From Halochromatium salexigens (GTDB lineage: Bacteria; Pseudomonadota; Gammaproteobacteria; Chromatiales; Chromatiaceae), in the NCBI RefSeq assembly GCF_016653295.1, contig NZ_NHSF01000008.1, forward strand, positions 43,124 to 107,123: 64,000 nucleotides of DNA, written 5' to 3'. Of this stretch, positions 48,720-58,100 are shown one piece after another (positions within the stretch are counted from its first letter, which is position 1; each line of letters begins with the position of its first letter). The notes below the pieces were generated by a model that did no database searches, had not been told where the DNA came from, and saw only the letters and a program-made list of their open reading frames with translations. Position numbers and translations under genes: made by a program.

Positions 48720-50455
48720 CCCCCTGGCTGCTGCTACTGGCTTGGGGTTGGCCATTGCTGCTCGCCTGGCCGGCGGCAACGCTCAAGAGCCCTTGGCGTT
48801 CGTCGCCAGCCGGCAACCACTCGGGCGCGCTGGACGGGCCGGGCGGGCTGCGCTGGGCATTGCCGATCCTGGGGCCGTTGCCGGCGCTGCTCGCGGCGCT
48901 GACCGTGCCGGTCGGGAGCCAGCTCGATCTCCCCTGGCTGTTCCTCGGAACCGCGCTCGGACTCGATGCCACGGCCCGGATCTATCTGCTGTTCACCACT
49001 CTCCTGTGGCTCGCCGCCGGCCTCTACACCGCCTTTACGTTTCGCGGTACCGCGCATGCCGGGCGTTTTCGCGCGATCTTCCTGCTCGCCATGGCCGGCA
49101 ATCTCTGGCTCATCGTCGGTCAAGACCTGTTCAGCTTCTACGCCGGCTTTGCGATCATGGGGCTCGCCGCCTATGGGCTGGTGATCCACGATGGCAGCCC
49201 GGCGGCGCTGCGCGCTGGCAAGATCTACCTGATCATGGCCCTGTTTGGCGAGATGAGCCTCTTCGTGGCGTTGGTGATCATCGCCCAGCAGACCGGCACG
49301 ACCCAGCCCGCGCCCGAGGATCTGACCCAGCTCAGCGCACTGCCAATCGCACTGCTCTTGCTCGGGCTTGGCGTCAAGGCCGGCCTGGTGCCGCTGCATC
49401 TGTGGCTGCCGCTTGCGCATCCAGCGGCGCCCATCCCCGCAAGCGCACTGCTCAGCGGGGCCATGATCAAGGTTGCCGTGCTGGGCTGGCTGCGCTTTTT
49501 GCCGGTGGGGGCGATCGCGCTTCCGGGCTGGGGCGGACTGCTCGCGGCGGCTGGTCTGCTGACGCTGTTCTATGGGCTCCCCATCGGGCTGGTACAATCG
49601 GACCCGAAGGTGATCCTGGCCTACTCCAGCATCAGCAAGATGGGGCTGCTGATGCTGTGCCTGGGGCTGGTGCTGGTGGAGCCCGCGCTCGCGCCGACCG
49701 GTGTCGCTGCCATCAGCCTGTACGCGGCGCAACACGGATTGGTCAAGGGCGGTCTGTTCCTGGGCGTGGGTCTGCGCAAACAGGCCGCACCCGCCATCGT
49801 GCAGCCATGGATTTTGGGCGGATTGATTCTGCTCGCGCTCGCCCTTGCCGGGGCGCCCCTGACCAGCGGCGCGATGGCGAAAGATGCGCTGAAGCCGGTC
49901 TTGTATGGTGCCGACTGGCCCTGGGTGCCGGCTGCGGCGGTCATCGCAGGCGTTGGTACCAGTCTGCTGATGGCCCGCTTTATCTGGGTGTGCGTGCGCA
50001 CACAGCCGCACCCGCAACCGGGTCATCCGTGGCCGGGGTTGGCCTGGGCACTCCTGATCACGCTCGTGCTGTTGTTCCCGTTCGTGCTGGGAGCGCCGGC
50101 GAGCTGGCTCAGCGGCTGGCTGCCGGTCTTGCTCGGTGTGGTCTTTGCCGGACTCGTCGCGCTCGGCGCCTGGCGCAATCCGGACTGGCTGCGCCCCGTG
50201 ATTGGACTGATCCCGCCGGGTGATCTGATCGTGCTGGCGCGGCCCCTCAGGCGGCTTGCGGTGGCTGGGGGGCAGTCGCTTTGGCCGCCGCTCGACGCCG
50301 CCCGCCTGCGAGTCACCAACGCCGCCATCCGAGGCTTCCAAGCCGTCTTCGCAGGTACTGACACGGAGGCGGAACGCGGTCTGCGACGCTGGCCGGTCGC
50401 TGGCGCAGTCTGGCTCGGCATCATCGCGGCGCTGTTGCTTGCGCTACTCGGGTAA
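48716..50455 (+). CDS. Proton-translocating antiporter subunit (NuoM-like), fourth copy
   Basis: 579 residues, a paralogue of the preceding protein: MTPWLLLLAWGWPLLLAWPA, LLAMAGNLWLIVGQDLFSFY, GLGVKAGLVPLHLWLPLAHP, AAPIPASALLSGAMIKVAVL, LAYSSISKMGLLMLCLGLVL and, at the end, GLRRWPVAGAVWLGIIAALL. It is the last gene of the Mrp-like operon and overlaps its partner by 4 bp. Both copies keep the channel lysines, so both look functional. Confidence 0.85.
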   Translation: MTPWLLLLAWGWPLLLAWPAATLKSPWRSSPAGNHSGALDGPGGLRWALPILGPLPALLAALTVPVGSQLDLPWLFLGTALGLDATARIYLLFTTLLWLAAGLYTAFTFRGTAHAGRFRAIFLLAMAGNLWLIVGQDLFSFYAGFAIMGLAAYGLVIHDGSPAALRAGKIYLIMALFGEMSLFVALVIIAQQTGTTQPAPEDLTQLSALPIALLLLGLGVKAGLVPLHLWLPLAHPAAPIPASALLSGAMIKVAVLGWLRFLPVGAIALPGWGGLLAAAGLLTLFYGLPIGLVQSDPKVILAYSSISKMGLLMLCLGLVLVEPALAPTGVAAISLYAAQHGLVKGGLFLGVGLRKQAAPAIVQPWILGGLILLALALAGAPLTSGAMAKDALKPVLYGADWPWVPAAAVIAGVGTSLLMARFIWVCVRTQPHPQPGHPWPGLAWALLITLVLLFPFVLGAPASWLSGWLPVLLGVVFAGLVALGAWRNPDWLRPVIGLIPPGDLIVLARPLRRLAVAGGQSLWPPLDAARLRVTNAAIRGFQAVFAGTDTEAERGLRRWPVAGAVWLGIIAALLLALLG

Positions 50456-50479
50456 AGCCCCGGCTGCGGAGTGTGATAA

Positions 50480-50641
50480 TTCTTCGTCACCGCCATCGCC
50501 GAAAAGGTCTCCGCGCTGAAGACGGAAGTGTTCTTCCGCGAACGTCGGGAGCGCGGCGACCTCGCCGACTTCGATGACTGGCTCGCCGCGAGCCGGACCA
50601 GGAGCCGGATGCCGGGGACGAACTGCCAGTGCATGTGCTAA
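50480..50641 (+). pseudogene. Truncated, frameshifted antitoxin-like remnant
   Basis: One frame reads FFVTAIAEKVSALKTEVFFR and ERRERGDLADFDDWLAAS and then loses sense. A different frame continues EPDAGDELPVHVLINR. The combined pattern (EKVSALKTE.FFRERRERGDLA.FD.WLA....EPDAGDELP) looks like the C-terminal part of a small antitoxin-type protein; I cannot name the family. There is no start codon and the N-terminus is missing, as the fragment begins just after a stop at 50477. Confidence 0.35.
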
Positions 50642-52108
50642 TCAACCGAAATCGTGCTTGACGATCTCGGTCACCCGCCGGCAAATCTCGCGGCCGTAAT
50701 CGGTCCATTGGCCCTGCCCCCAGTAGCGATAGCAACTGGTCTGCGAGGCCATCAGATGGAACAGCGCGTTGCGATAGTTCGGATCATCGGTCGGCGTGTT
50801 CGGCTTCAGCACCTTCTCGTGGAAGACGGAGCTGGCCTCCTCCATCGGCCCGAGCACATTGTCGTAGCCCTTGACCCAGGAGAGATCGTTGGTCCAGCTC
50901 GCGCCATCCATGTGGAACTGATGGTCGGATTGCTTCAGCTCCTCGATCACTGTCGCCAGTTTCTCGGGGCCGTCGCCAGGTTGCATCTGCTCCCAGATCT
51001 TGCCCTGTTGCACCGGGCGGATCTCGGTGAAGTCGCTCTCCTTGATGCCCAGCGCGAACAGGTGCTCAAGGTACTCGCTGCCGTTCATCAGCGGGGTGTC
51101 CGAGCCCGAGGCACCGCGCACCGCCTCGAAGAACTTGTCCGGGAACTCGTTCATCATCACGCCGCCGTTCTCGCCATCGGCGATCTGGGTGACCAGCGGC
51201 GGCACCTGCTTGCCGGCGAGCTCCCAGCGTTGCAGACTCTGCGCCTCGTACCAGGGCTGCATCTGCGCGACCAGCTTGGTGTCCGACCCTTGCGTCTTGA
51301 CCAGCGCGATGATGCTCGCCGTCTCGCCCTGGGAGTTGGTGCAGACCAGACGGTGCGGCAGATGCGGGCGCTGTGGATGCCAGCCATTCTCGGTCTGCTC
51401 GACGCTGTGCTCCTGCACCAGCACCCATTGATAGCCGCAGTCGTTGAGGGTCTTGACGAACTCGTAGGCGACATCGGGATGATTCGGCAGCGCCATCTCC
51501 GATGGCGAGAAGCCGCGCACCCGCTCCAGTGCCTCCAAGCCGAACATGCCGGCGAAATGGTGCTGGAAGGCCTGCACATGCAGCCGATAGTCCTGCACCG
51601 GCGTCGAGGGCGCCACTGCGTGGCCCCAGGGCATGCCGAGCCATTCCACGGCCCAGTTGTACTCGGGGTTCATGGTCACGCCCTTGAGGGCGTCGAGCAC
51701 ATGATCCTCGCCCATCTGCCGCAGGCCGTACAGCAGGGTGCCCGAGTACTCGAGCATCACCCGTGGCGACTTGCCCTCATGGATCAGCTGCGGGATGAAC
51801 TCGCCCATGCGCTTGTAGCACCAGGCGAAAGCCGGCGCGTTGTAGTTATCGCCGATGTCCTGGTGGTCCATCATGTATTTGAGGTTGCTGATGATGGCGG
51901 CGGTCTGCAGGTCATCACCACCGGCTGGGATCAGCGGCTGATGCTGATGCAACGCGATGGCGCAGGCGGCGCGGGTGTTGGCGAAGTCGACCGCGCCCGG
52001 CGATTGGGCGAGCGACTTGTCCTTGCCGGCTTGGATGGCCTGTTCGATGGTGGCTTCTTGGCCGCAGATGTTGGGTAGACCGTCGATTTGCTCTGCAAGA
52101 CTAGACAT
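50642..52108 (-). CDS. Glycoside hydrolase family 57 protein, first of a pair
   Basis: 488 residues beginning MSSLAEQIDGLPNICGQEAT (ATG at 52108; GAGG 10 bp upstream). GH57 features: AIALHQHQPLIPAGGDDLQT (region 1, HQP), GMPWGHAVAPSTPVQDYRLH, GFSPSEMALPNHPDVAYEFV (Glu nucleophile candidate), WVLVQEHSVEQ and TQIADGENGGVMMNEFPDKF (Asp/Glu of region 4). The family acts on alpha-glucans (alpha-amylase, 4-alpha-glucanotransferase, branching enzyme). The C-terminus ends YRYWGQGQWTDYGREICRRV, similar in style to the end of the second GH57 protein. Confidence 0.8.
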   Translation of the reverse strand: MSSLAEQIDGLPNICGQEATIEQAIQAGKDKSLAQSPGAVDFANTRAACAIALHQHQPLIPAGGDDLQTAAIISNLKYMMDHQDIGDNYNAPAFAWCYKRMGEFIPQLIHEGKSPRVMLEYSGTLLYGLRQMGEDHVLDALKGVTMNPEYNWAVEWLGMPWGHAVAPSTPVQDYRLHVQAFQHHFAGMFGLEALERVRGFSPSEMALPNHPDVAYEFVKTLNDCGYQWVLVQEHSVEQTENGWHPQRPHLPHRLVCTNSQGETASIIALVKTQGSDTKLVAQMQPWYEAQSLQRWELAGKQVPPLVTQIADGENGGVMMNEFPDKFFEAVRGASGSDTPLMNGSEYLEHLFALGIKESDFTEIRPVQQGKIWEQMQPGDGPEKLATVIEELKQSDHQFHMDGASWTNDLSWVKGYDNVLGPMEEASSVFHEKVLKPNTPTDDPNYRNALFHLMASQTSCYRYWGQGQWTDYGREICRRVTEIVKHDFG

Positions 52109-52215
52109 TCGCGTGGACCTCATGGTGGGGTTGCTGGGATTCAACGAGTCAGACGCAGACTGCATCATGGCCAATCATGCCCCATTGATCCAGCCTGCAT
52201 CTTCCAGAAATGGCA

Positions 52216-53610
52216 TTACTGGCGCTTCGTCTCGGTATCGATTTGATCAAGCAGTTGTTCCGCCACATCGAGATCAGCGGCGGCGCGATAGCACCAAGCC
52301 TCGCCCCAGAAGATATTGCAACTGGTCTCGGCGCGCAGCAGATGCCATTGCGCGTCTTCGAGCCATTGCCGCAGCGACGGCGGGAAAGCCTCCATCGCTT
52401 GCGCTGAGCCTGCCGCATGTTGCGCTTGGGCCTGTTCGAACTGTTCAAGGCTGGCCACCGACTGGTCCGGCCTCACGACTTGAGTACCACCACCCTCGGC
52501 GGTCGACAGGCCCCAATGACCGTCCCTGGACGCTTCTGCTGCACTCGGCACGCTGCCCTCTTCAGCTGCGCTTAAGTCTTCGACACCGGCATTGGCATTG
52601 GCAGCACAGGCCTGATCGAGCCAGCCGTGCAGCCGCTGGCTGAGTACCTCATAGCGAGCGATGACGTCACGCTGGGTCTGCGAGCCGGTCCACTGGGTAA
52701 ACCCCTTGCCGTGGTGCCAGCCGGTGTTCCAGGCTCCGGTCGCGACACGCACCTCGCCGTGCGCGCCGTGGGTATCGAGATAGTCATGGATAAAGCTGGG
52801 GCGCAGGTTCGCATCGCCGGCCCGAATCATATCGAGCAAAGGCAGGTAGAAGGCTGACCAGTAATTGGCCCCATCGGTGACGTTGCGAAACCAACCGCCG
52901 TTTTCGCCATCGGTCGCGGTGGTCACCAGCGGCGGGAAATCGCACCAACGGGTGCGCTCGGCGACCTCATTGACGAACCAGCCCGGGTCCATGCCGGATT
53001 CTTGCGCATCGGAGAGTTCGCGGTCGCGCACGACGACGATGATCTCATCATCGCCGTAGCGGGCGATATGCGGACGATACCGGAGTTCTTGCCAGCTCAT
53101 CGAATCGACCGGTTCGACGTGCTCGCTGTCCACCAGCACATAGCGATAGCCGAAACGGCGCAGCAGCGGGATCAGCTCCATCGAGAAACCCATCTCCGGC
53201 GGCCAGAAGCCGTGAAAATGCGCGCGCCAGAACAGATGCTGGGCAATGCCCTGCCAGCGCCGCAGGTGCTCGGGACGATCAGCGCTGGGGATCAGCGGCA
53301 GCACCGGATGGTAGTAGCCGGTGCTGAGAATGTCGAAGATCTGCTGGTTTTGCAAAAACCACAGCAGCTTGCCGCAATCAACGATGCCGTAGACGCGAGC
53401 CTGAAACTCCGGATTGGAAAGGGTTTCCAGCAAGGTGCCGGAGAGCGACAGATGCACCCGCGCCAGATCCTCCTGGCCCCAGAGACTGCGCGGCATGCGA
53501 TCGAGCGCGAACAGGATCTCCTGGGCCTCCCAGGTCTGCTCATCGAGCAAGTGCTCGAGGTTACCGGGCGGTTGATGAAGGTTCAGGACCAGGGCGTGAT
53601 AGGTATGCAT
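52216..53610 (-). CDS. Glycoside hydrolase family 57 protein, second of a pair
   Basis: 464 residues starting MHTYHALVLNLHQPPGNLEH (region 1, LHQPP). Other GH57 regions: HFHGFWPPEMGFSMELIPLL (Glu), RYVLVDSEHVEPV, VTTATDGENGGWFRNVTDGA (region 4) and the C-terminal helical domain EDAQWHLLRAETSCNIFWGE. A stretch of about 60 residues rich in Ala/Glu/Ser (around residues 345-405) interrupts the helical domain and looks disordered. Likely alpha-glucan metabolism with its neighbour, 107 bp downstream; no glycogen synthesis gene is in the window. Start chosen at 53610; an ATG at 53631 is possible. Confidence 0.82.
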   Translation of the reverse strand: MHTYHALVLNLHQPPGNLEHLLDEQTWEAQEILFALDRMPRSLWGQEDLARVHLSLSGTLLETLSNPEFQARVYGIVDCGKLLWFLQNQQIFDILSTGYYHPVLPLIPSADRPEHLRRWQGIAQHLFWRAHFHGFWPPEMGFSMELIPLLRRFGYRYVLVDSEHVEPVDSMSWQELRYRPHIARYGDDEIIVVVRDRELSDAQESGMDPGWFVNEVAERTRWCDFPPLVTTATDGENGGWFRNVTDGANYWSAFYLPLLDMIRAGDANLRPSFIHDYLDTHGAHGEVRVATGAWNTGWHHGKGFTQWTGSQTQRDVIARYEVLSQRLHGWLDQACAANANAGVEDLSAAEEGSVPSAAEASRDGHWGLSTAEGGGTQVVRPDQSVASLEQFEQAQAQHAAGSAQAMEAFPPSLRQWLEDAQWHLLRAETSCNIFWGEAWCYRAAADLDVAEQLLDQIDTETKRQ

Positions 53611-53778
53611 CGAGACTGGACTCTCCAACATGGATTCGATGACGCCCGATGATAGCGGATCAGCGGCATCCGTCAGCGCCGAACGCGGATGACATCCGCC
53701 GCGCGTGGGTTGATCTTGAGGGGCAAGGCCGCGACATTGAGTCGAGATCCCGAGCCTCAATACGCAACGTATAACAGC

Positions 53779-54015
53779 ATGCCACAGATCATCATCGATG
53801 CGGACTCGACCTCGCTCGCCGAGCGCTGCGCCTTGATCAAGGCCCCCAGCAAACACCGCGCCCGTTTCTCCGAGGGCTGCGTGACCGTCGTCGAAACCGA
53901 AGACGAGGCCCGCGCCGGACGCGATCAGGCCAGAAAGCTCGAGCCCGCGGTCGTCTACGGCCCCTCGTCCTCATCCGAGGGCCAGCGTCTCTATTACCTC
54001 GTGCGTTGGCTCTGA
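53779..54015 (+). CDS. Small hypothetical protein
   Basis: 78 residues, MPQIIIDADSTSLAERCALI then KAPSKHRARFSEGCVTVVET and EDEARAGRDQARKLEPAVVY. Mixed alpha/beta composition, two Cys, no signal or membrane part. No clear ribosome-binding site is present at 53779. It lies 5 bp before the ABC transporter ATPase gene. I do not recognise it. Confidence 0.5.
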   Translation: MPQIIIDADSTSLAERCALIKAPSKHRARFSEGCVTVVETEDEARAGRDQARKLEPAVVYGPSSSSEGQRLYYLVRWL

Positions 54016-54020
54016 CCCCA

Positions 54021-54737
54021 ATGGATCACGACAGCCGCGATCAGCCCCCCATCCTCGCCGTCACCGGCCTCGGCAAATCCTACGCCGAGGGTCGCCAGCG
54101 GCGCACGGTATTAGCCGACATCGACTTCGCCGTCGCCAGCGGCGAGTGTGTCGCCTTGGTCGGCCAAAGCGGCTCCGGCAAATCGACCCTGCTCAACCTG
54201 CTCGCCGGCATCGACAAGCCCGACACCGGTGATGTCGAGATCATGGGCCGCAGCGTCGCCGCCATGGGAGAGCCCGAGTTGACCCTGCTGCGGCGCGCGC
54301 ACATCGGCTTCATCTATCAGTTCTTCAATCTGATCCCGACCTTGACCGTAGCCGAGAACATCGGCCTCCCGCTCGAACTCAACGGCCGCCCCGCGCGCGA
54401 GCGGCGGACGCTGGTCGGCGACTGGCTCGCCAAGGTGGGGCTCGATGGGCGCGAGGAGGCCTTCCCCGACGAACTCTCTGGCGGTGAGCAGCAGCGCGTC
54501 GCCATCGCCCGCGCGCTGATCCACGATCCGGCGCTGGTGCTGGCCGATGAGCCGACCGGGAACCTCGACGCCCGCACCGGGCAGGTGGTGCTCGAACTCC
54601 TCGCCCACCTGTTCCGCGACGAGGGCCGCACCCTCATCCTGGTCACTCACAGCCGCAAGGTCTCCGAGATCACCGATCGCCTCCTCGCGCTCGACAACGG
54701 CCGCCTGAGCACCGCGACCGAGGTGCTCTCATGGTGA
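54021..54737 (+). CDS. ABC transporter ATP-binding protein (LolD/MacB type)
   Basis: 238 residues: Walker A LVGQSGSGKSTLLNLLAGID, the Q-loop IGFIYQFFNLIPTLTVAENI (typical of the LolD/FtsE/MacB group), signature LSGGEQQRVAIARALIHDPA, Walker B LVLADEPTGNLDARTGQVV and H-loop LILVTHSRKVSEITDR. It works with the FtsX-like permease downstream; such systems extract lipoproteins, or act on peptides or the cell envelope. Confidence 0.92.
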   Translation: MDHDSRDQPPILAVTGLGKSYAEGRQRRTVLADIDFAVASGECVALVGQSGSGKSTLLNLLAGIDKPDTGDVEIMGRSVAAMGEPELTLLRRAHIGFIYQFFNLIPTLTVAENIGLPLELNGRPARERRTLVGDWLAKVGLDGREEAFPDELSGGEQQRVAIARALIHDPALVLADEPTGNLDARTGQVVLELLAHLFRDEGRTLILVTHSRKVSEITDRLLALDNGRLSTATEVLSW

Positions 54738-54837
54738 GAGGCCGTCACGCGAAGCGCGACTCGGTTCGCACGCGTCCAGGGCCATCGTTGCGCCCGCTTG
54801 CGTTCGCGCCCATACAGGCCAGCGCCCTGCGCCGCGC

Positions 54838-57357
54838 ATGCTGACCCCCGCGCTGCTCAAGGCCAGCCGCCGCTATCTGGCGCGCCATCGTTGGCAGACC
54901 TGGCTCTCGATCGCCGGCATCGCGCTCGGTGTCGCCGTCGTCATCGCCGTCGATCTCGCCAACGAGAGCGCCAAGCGCGGCTTTCAGCGCTCGCTCGAGC
55001 AGGTCACCGGTCCAGCGACCCATCAGATACTCGCCGCTAGCGGCGCCATTCCGGAGACGCTCTACGCCGAGCTGCGGCTCGAGCACGGGCTGACCAAGGC
55101 GACGCCGGTGATCGACGCACCGGTGCGCATCGGCGAGCGCAGCCTCAGCCTGCTTGGCATGGACCTGATCGCCGCCGCCGCGATGCGCCCGGCGCTGAGT
55201 GCGAGTTCGAACGACTCCATCGGCCTGCTGCGCCTGCTGCGCGATCCCGCCACCCTGGCGCTGAGCCGCGATGATGCCGAGCGCCTTGGCCTCCAGCTTG
55301 GCGATTCATTCGAGCTTGCTCTCGGCGCCGACAGCGTCAGCATGACCCTCGCCGCCATCCTGCCCGAACAGGCCCGCCTCAGCGGGCTCGCGCTCACCGA
55401 CATCGCCACCGCGCAAGAGGTGCTCGGGCGCCTCGGCGAGATCGAGCGCATCGATCTGATCCTGACAGACGCCGAGGCCGCGCGCGTCGCCGCCGCGCTG
55501 CCGGCGGGTGTCCGCCTCGAGCCCGCCGCGCAACGCAGCCATGCACTGGCGCAGATGACGCGCGCCTTCCATACCAATCTCACCGCGATGAGCCTGCTGG
55601 CGATGCTGGTCGGCGCCTTCATCGTCTACAACACCATGACCTTCGCCGTGCTTCAGCGCCGGCCGCTGCTCGGCACCCTGCGCATGCTCGGCACCACGCG
55701 CGGCCAGCTCTTCGCGCTGGTGCTCGGCGAGACCCTGATCCTTGCGCTCATCGGCGCCGTGCTCGGCGTGCTGCTCGGCATCGCCGTCGGCGCCGGGCTG
55801 GTGCAGCTCGTCACCCGCACCATCAATGACATCTACTTCCAGCTCAGTGTGCGCAGTCTGCACCTCGCGCCGCTGTCGTTGCTCAAGGGCGCCAGCCTTG
55901 GCATCGGCGTGACCCTGCTCGCCGCCCTCGGCCCCGCGCTCGAGGCCGCACGCTCGCAGCCGCGCGATGTCATCCGCCGCACCCGCGTCGAAGGCCAAGC
56001 CCGCCGTCTCCTGCCCTGGCTCGCCAGCACCGGCATCCTGCTCATCATCAGCGGGATCGCGCTCATCGGCCTCTCCGCGCGCTCCATGGGCATCGGATTC
56101 CTCGCGCTCTTCCTCGTCATCGTTGGCAGCGCCCTGCTCATGCCACTCGCCTTGCACGGCTTCGCCACGCTGACCACGCCGCTGTTCGGGCGCCTGTTCG
56201 GCACCCAAGGCCGCCTCGCCGCGCGCGGCATCACCGCCTCCATCACCCGCTCCGGTCTCGCCGTCGCCGCGCTCGCCGTGGCCGTTTCCGCCACGCTTGG
56301 CGTCAGCATCATGATCGGCAGTTTTCGCACCAGCGTCTCCGATTGGCTCGCCGATACCCTGACCAGCGATCTCTACATCTCCGCCGAGTCCAGCGGCGGC
56401 GCCAGTCGTGGTGGCGACCTGCCGCCGGAACTCGCCGAGCAACTGCTCGCGCTGCCCCAAGTCAGCGCCATCAGCCAGGGGCGCAGCGCCCGCATCGAGA
56501 CCCGCGACGGCCCGGTGCTCATGCTCGCCCTCGAATCCAGTACCGGCCAGCCGCGCGGCTTCAACTTCCAAGGCCCGACCGCAGAGGGGCTCTGGCTGCG
56601 CTGGCACGCCGGCGAGCTGGTGCTGATCTCCCAACCCCTCGCCTACCGTCGCCAGCTCGAGGTCGGCGACAGCCTCGAGCTGTTCACCACCCGCGGTTGG
56701 CGGACCTTCGAGATCGGCGCCATCTTCCAGGACTACGGCAGCGACAGCGGCACCCTGATCCTGCCGCGCCCGCACTATGCCGAACTCTGGGACGACCCGG
56801 CCATTTCCTCCTTCGGCCTGGTCCTGAACGCGGAGGCCGATGACGAGGTCGTCAGTCAGGCGGTCGACGCCCTGCTTGCCGAACGCGATCTCGTCACCAG
56901 CGTTCAGAGTAACCGCGCCATCCGCGCGCGCTCACTCGAGATCTTCGACCAGACCTTCACCATCACCAAGGTGCTGCGCCTGCTCGCCATCGGCGTCGCC
57001 TTCGTCGGCATCCTCAGCGCGCTCATGGCGCTCGAACTCGAGCGTGCCCGTGATGATGCCGTGTTGCGCGCCACCGGCATGACCCGCGGCCAGTTGCGCG
57101 CCCTGATCCTGATCCAGACCTCGGCGATGGGGCTCGCCGCCGGCCTGCTCGCCATCCCGCTCGGTCTGGCGATGGGCGACCTGCTCATCAGTGTGATCAA
57201 CCTGCGTTCCTTCGGCTGGACCATGCCCATGCAGGTTCAGCCGCACACCCTGCTCTCCGGTCTGCTGCTGGCCTGGCTCGCCGCCGTGCTCGCCGGCCTC
57301 TACCCGGCCCAGCGCGCCGCCAGGGCGGTCCCGGCTCGAGCACTGCGCGAAGAATGA
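54838..57357 (+). CDS. FtsX-like ABC transporter permease
   Basis: 839-residue permease with two FtsX domains. It starts MLTPALLKASRRYLARHRWQ, with an N-terminal helix WLSIAGIALGVAVVIAVDLA, a large periplasmic loop, helices including SLLAMLVGAFIVYNTMTFAV, LVLGETLILALIGAVLGVLL, then a second half with a periplasmic loop and helices ITKVLRLLAIGVAFVGILSA, LMALELERARDDAVLRATGM (typical coupling region) and a final AVLAGLYPAQRAARAVPARA. It follows the ATPase by 100 bp. The partner substrate is unknown. Confidence 0.9.
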   Translation: MLTPALLKASRRYLARHRWQTWLSIAGIALGVAVVIAVDLANESAKRGFQRSLEQVTGPATHQILAASGAIPETLYAELRLEHGLTKATPVIDAPVRIGERSLSLLGMDLIAAAAMRPALSASSNDSIGLLRLLRDPATLALSRDDAERLGLQLGDSFELALGADSVSMTLAAILPEQARLSGLALTDIATAQEVLGRLGEIERIDLILTDAEAARVAAALPAGVRLEPAAQRSHALAQMTRAFHTNLTAMSLLAMLVGAFIVYNTMTFAVLQRRPLLGTLRMLGTTRGQLFALVLGETLILALIGAVLGVLLGIAVGAGLVQLVTRTINDIYFQLSVRSLHLAPLSLLKGASLGIGVTLLAALGPALEAARSQPRDVIRRTRVEGQARRLLPWLASTGILLIISGIALIGLSARSMGIGFLALFLVIVGSALLMPLALHGFATLTTPLFGRLFGTQGRLAARGITASITRSGLAVAALAVAVSATLGVSIMIGSFRTSVSDWLADTLTSDLYISAESSGGASRGGDLPPELAEQLLALPQVSAISQGRSARIETRDGPVLMLALESSTGQPRGFNFQGPTAEGLWLRWHAGELVLISQPLAYRRQLEVGDSLELFTTRGWRTFEIGAIFQDYGSDSGTLILPRPHYAELWDDPAISSFGLVLNAEADDEVVSQAVDALLAERDLVTSVQSNRAIRARSLEIFDQTFTITKVLRLLAIGVAFVGILSALMALELERARDDAVLRATGMTRGQLRALILIQTSAMGLAAGLLAIPLGLAMGDLLISVINLRSFGWTMPMQVQPHTLLSGLLLAWLAAVLAGLYPAQRAARAVPARALREE

Positions 57358-57511
57358 GGCGGGCCATCGACAGGCAGTGAGGCGTGCCATCGATCGCTCG
57401 GGCCGGGGCTTGTGATCAGCGCCTTGCCAACAGGCTTCGATTGACCAGGAAGGTCGTGTATTCTCTGCCCTAGCTGAACACCAAAGCAGTCCTCGGAGGG
57501 GAGTGAGCGAC

Positions 57512-58090
57512 ATGGCTGAAGACAAGAGCGTCGTAACCAAGAAGACTACCGCGAAGACCGCCGCGGCCGATCGCAAACCGGACAGCAAACCGGTCACCAA
57601 AAAGACCAGCGGGAAGAAGGCGGCGGCCAAGAAGACGGCGGCGGCCAAGACCCACAGCACGCCGACGAGCGCCAGCACGGCCAAGAAAAAGGTCACCAAG
57701 AAGGCGGGGTCGGGCACCGCTGCCGCGAGCACCCCTTCGCCAGTGGGCAGCCCGGATACGACCGCCAGTGCTCGCAGTGCGCCCGTAACCAAGAAGACGA
57801 GCACGAAGAAGGCCGCTGCTGCCAAGGCCGCGCCTGCCGCAGCCCCTGCGTCCCCTGCGCCGACCTCCTCCGCTTCGCCCGTTTCAGCGCAGGGTACGCA
57901 GGCCCGTAAAGAGCGCCCGGTGACCCTCACGCCAGTGACCCAGGTCACGCCCGAGGAACGCCTCCGCATGATCGAGGAAGCTGCTTACTACATCGCCGAA
58001 AAACGCGGTGGGGCGCCTGGCGATCCTGCAGCCGACTGGGCCGCCGCCGAGGCCGAGATCGACGAGCAGCTACGCAAGGGTCGCGAATAA
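57512..58090 (+). CDS. Lys/Ala-rich histone H1-like protein with C-terminal DUF2934
   Basis: 192 residues. The first about 135 are low-complexity and rich in Lys, Ala, Thr and Ser with repeated TKK and AAK units (KKTTAKTAAADRKPDSKPVT, KKTSGKKAAAKKTAAAKTHS), resembling histone-H1-like tails that bind DNA. The last about 45 residues form a DUF2934 domain: EERLRMIEEAAYYIAEKRGG and DWAAAEAEIDEQLRK, alike to the domain at 35881-36147. GGAGGGGAG precedes; a GTG at 57503 is an alternative start. A nucleoid-associated role is inference. Confidence 0.75.
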   Translation: MAEDKSVVTKKTTAKTAAADRKPDSKPVTKKTSGKKAAAKKTAAAKTHSTPTSASTAKKKVTKKAGSGTAAASTPSPVGSPDTTASARSAPVTKKTSTKKAAAAKAAPAAAPASPAPTSSASPVSAQGTQARKERPVTLTPVTQVTPEERLRMIEEAAYYIAEKRGGAPGDPAADWAAAEAEIDEQLRKGRE

Positions 58091-58100
58091 ACACCCGCTC

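Noticed and set aside
48734..50341. Open frame of 535 codons opposite the last Mrp subunit
   Set aside because: Gln/Arg/His-rich antisense shadow of a membrane protein gene.
57560..57860. Lys/Ala-coding repeats considered as a CRISPR-like or satellite array
   Set aside because: The units are irregular and in frame with a low-complexity protein; no constant repeat with unique spacers exists. No CRISPR array was seen anywhere in the window.
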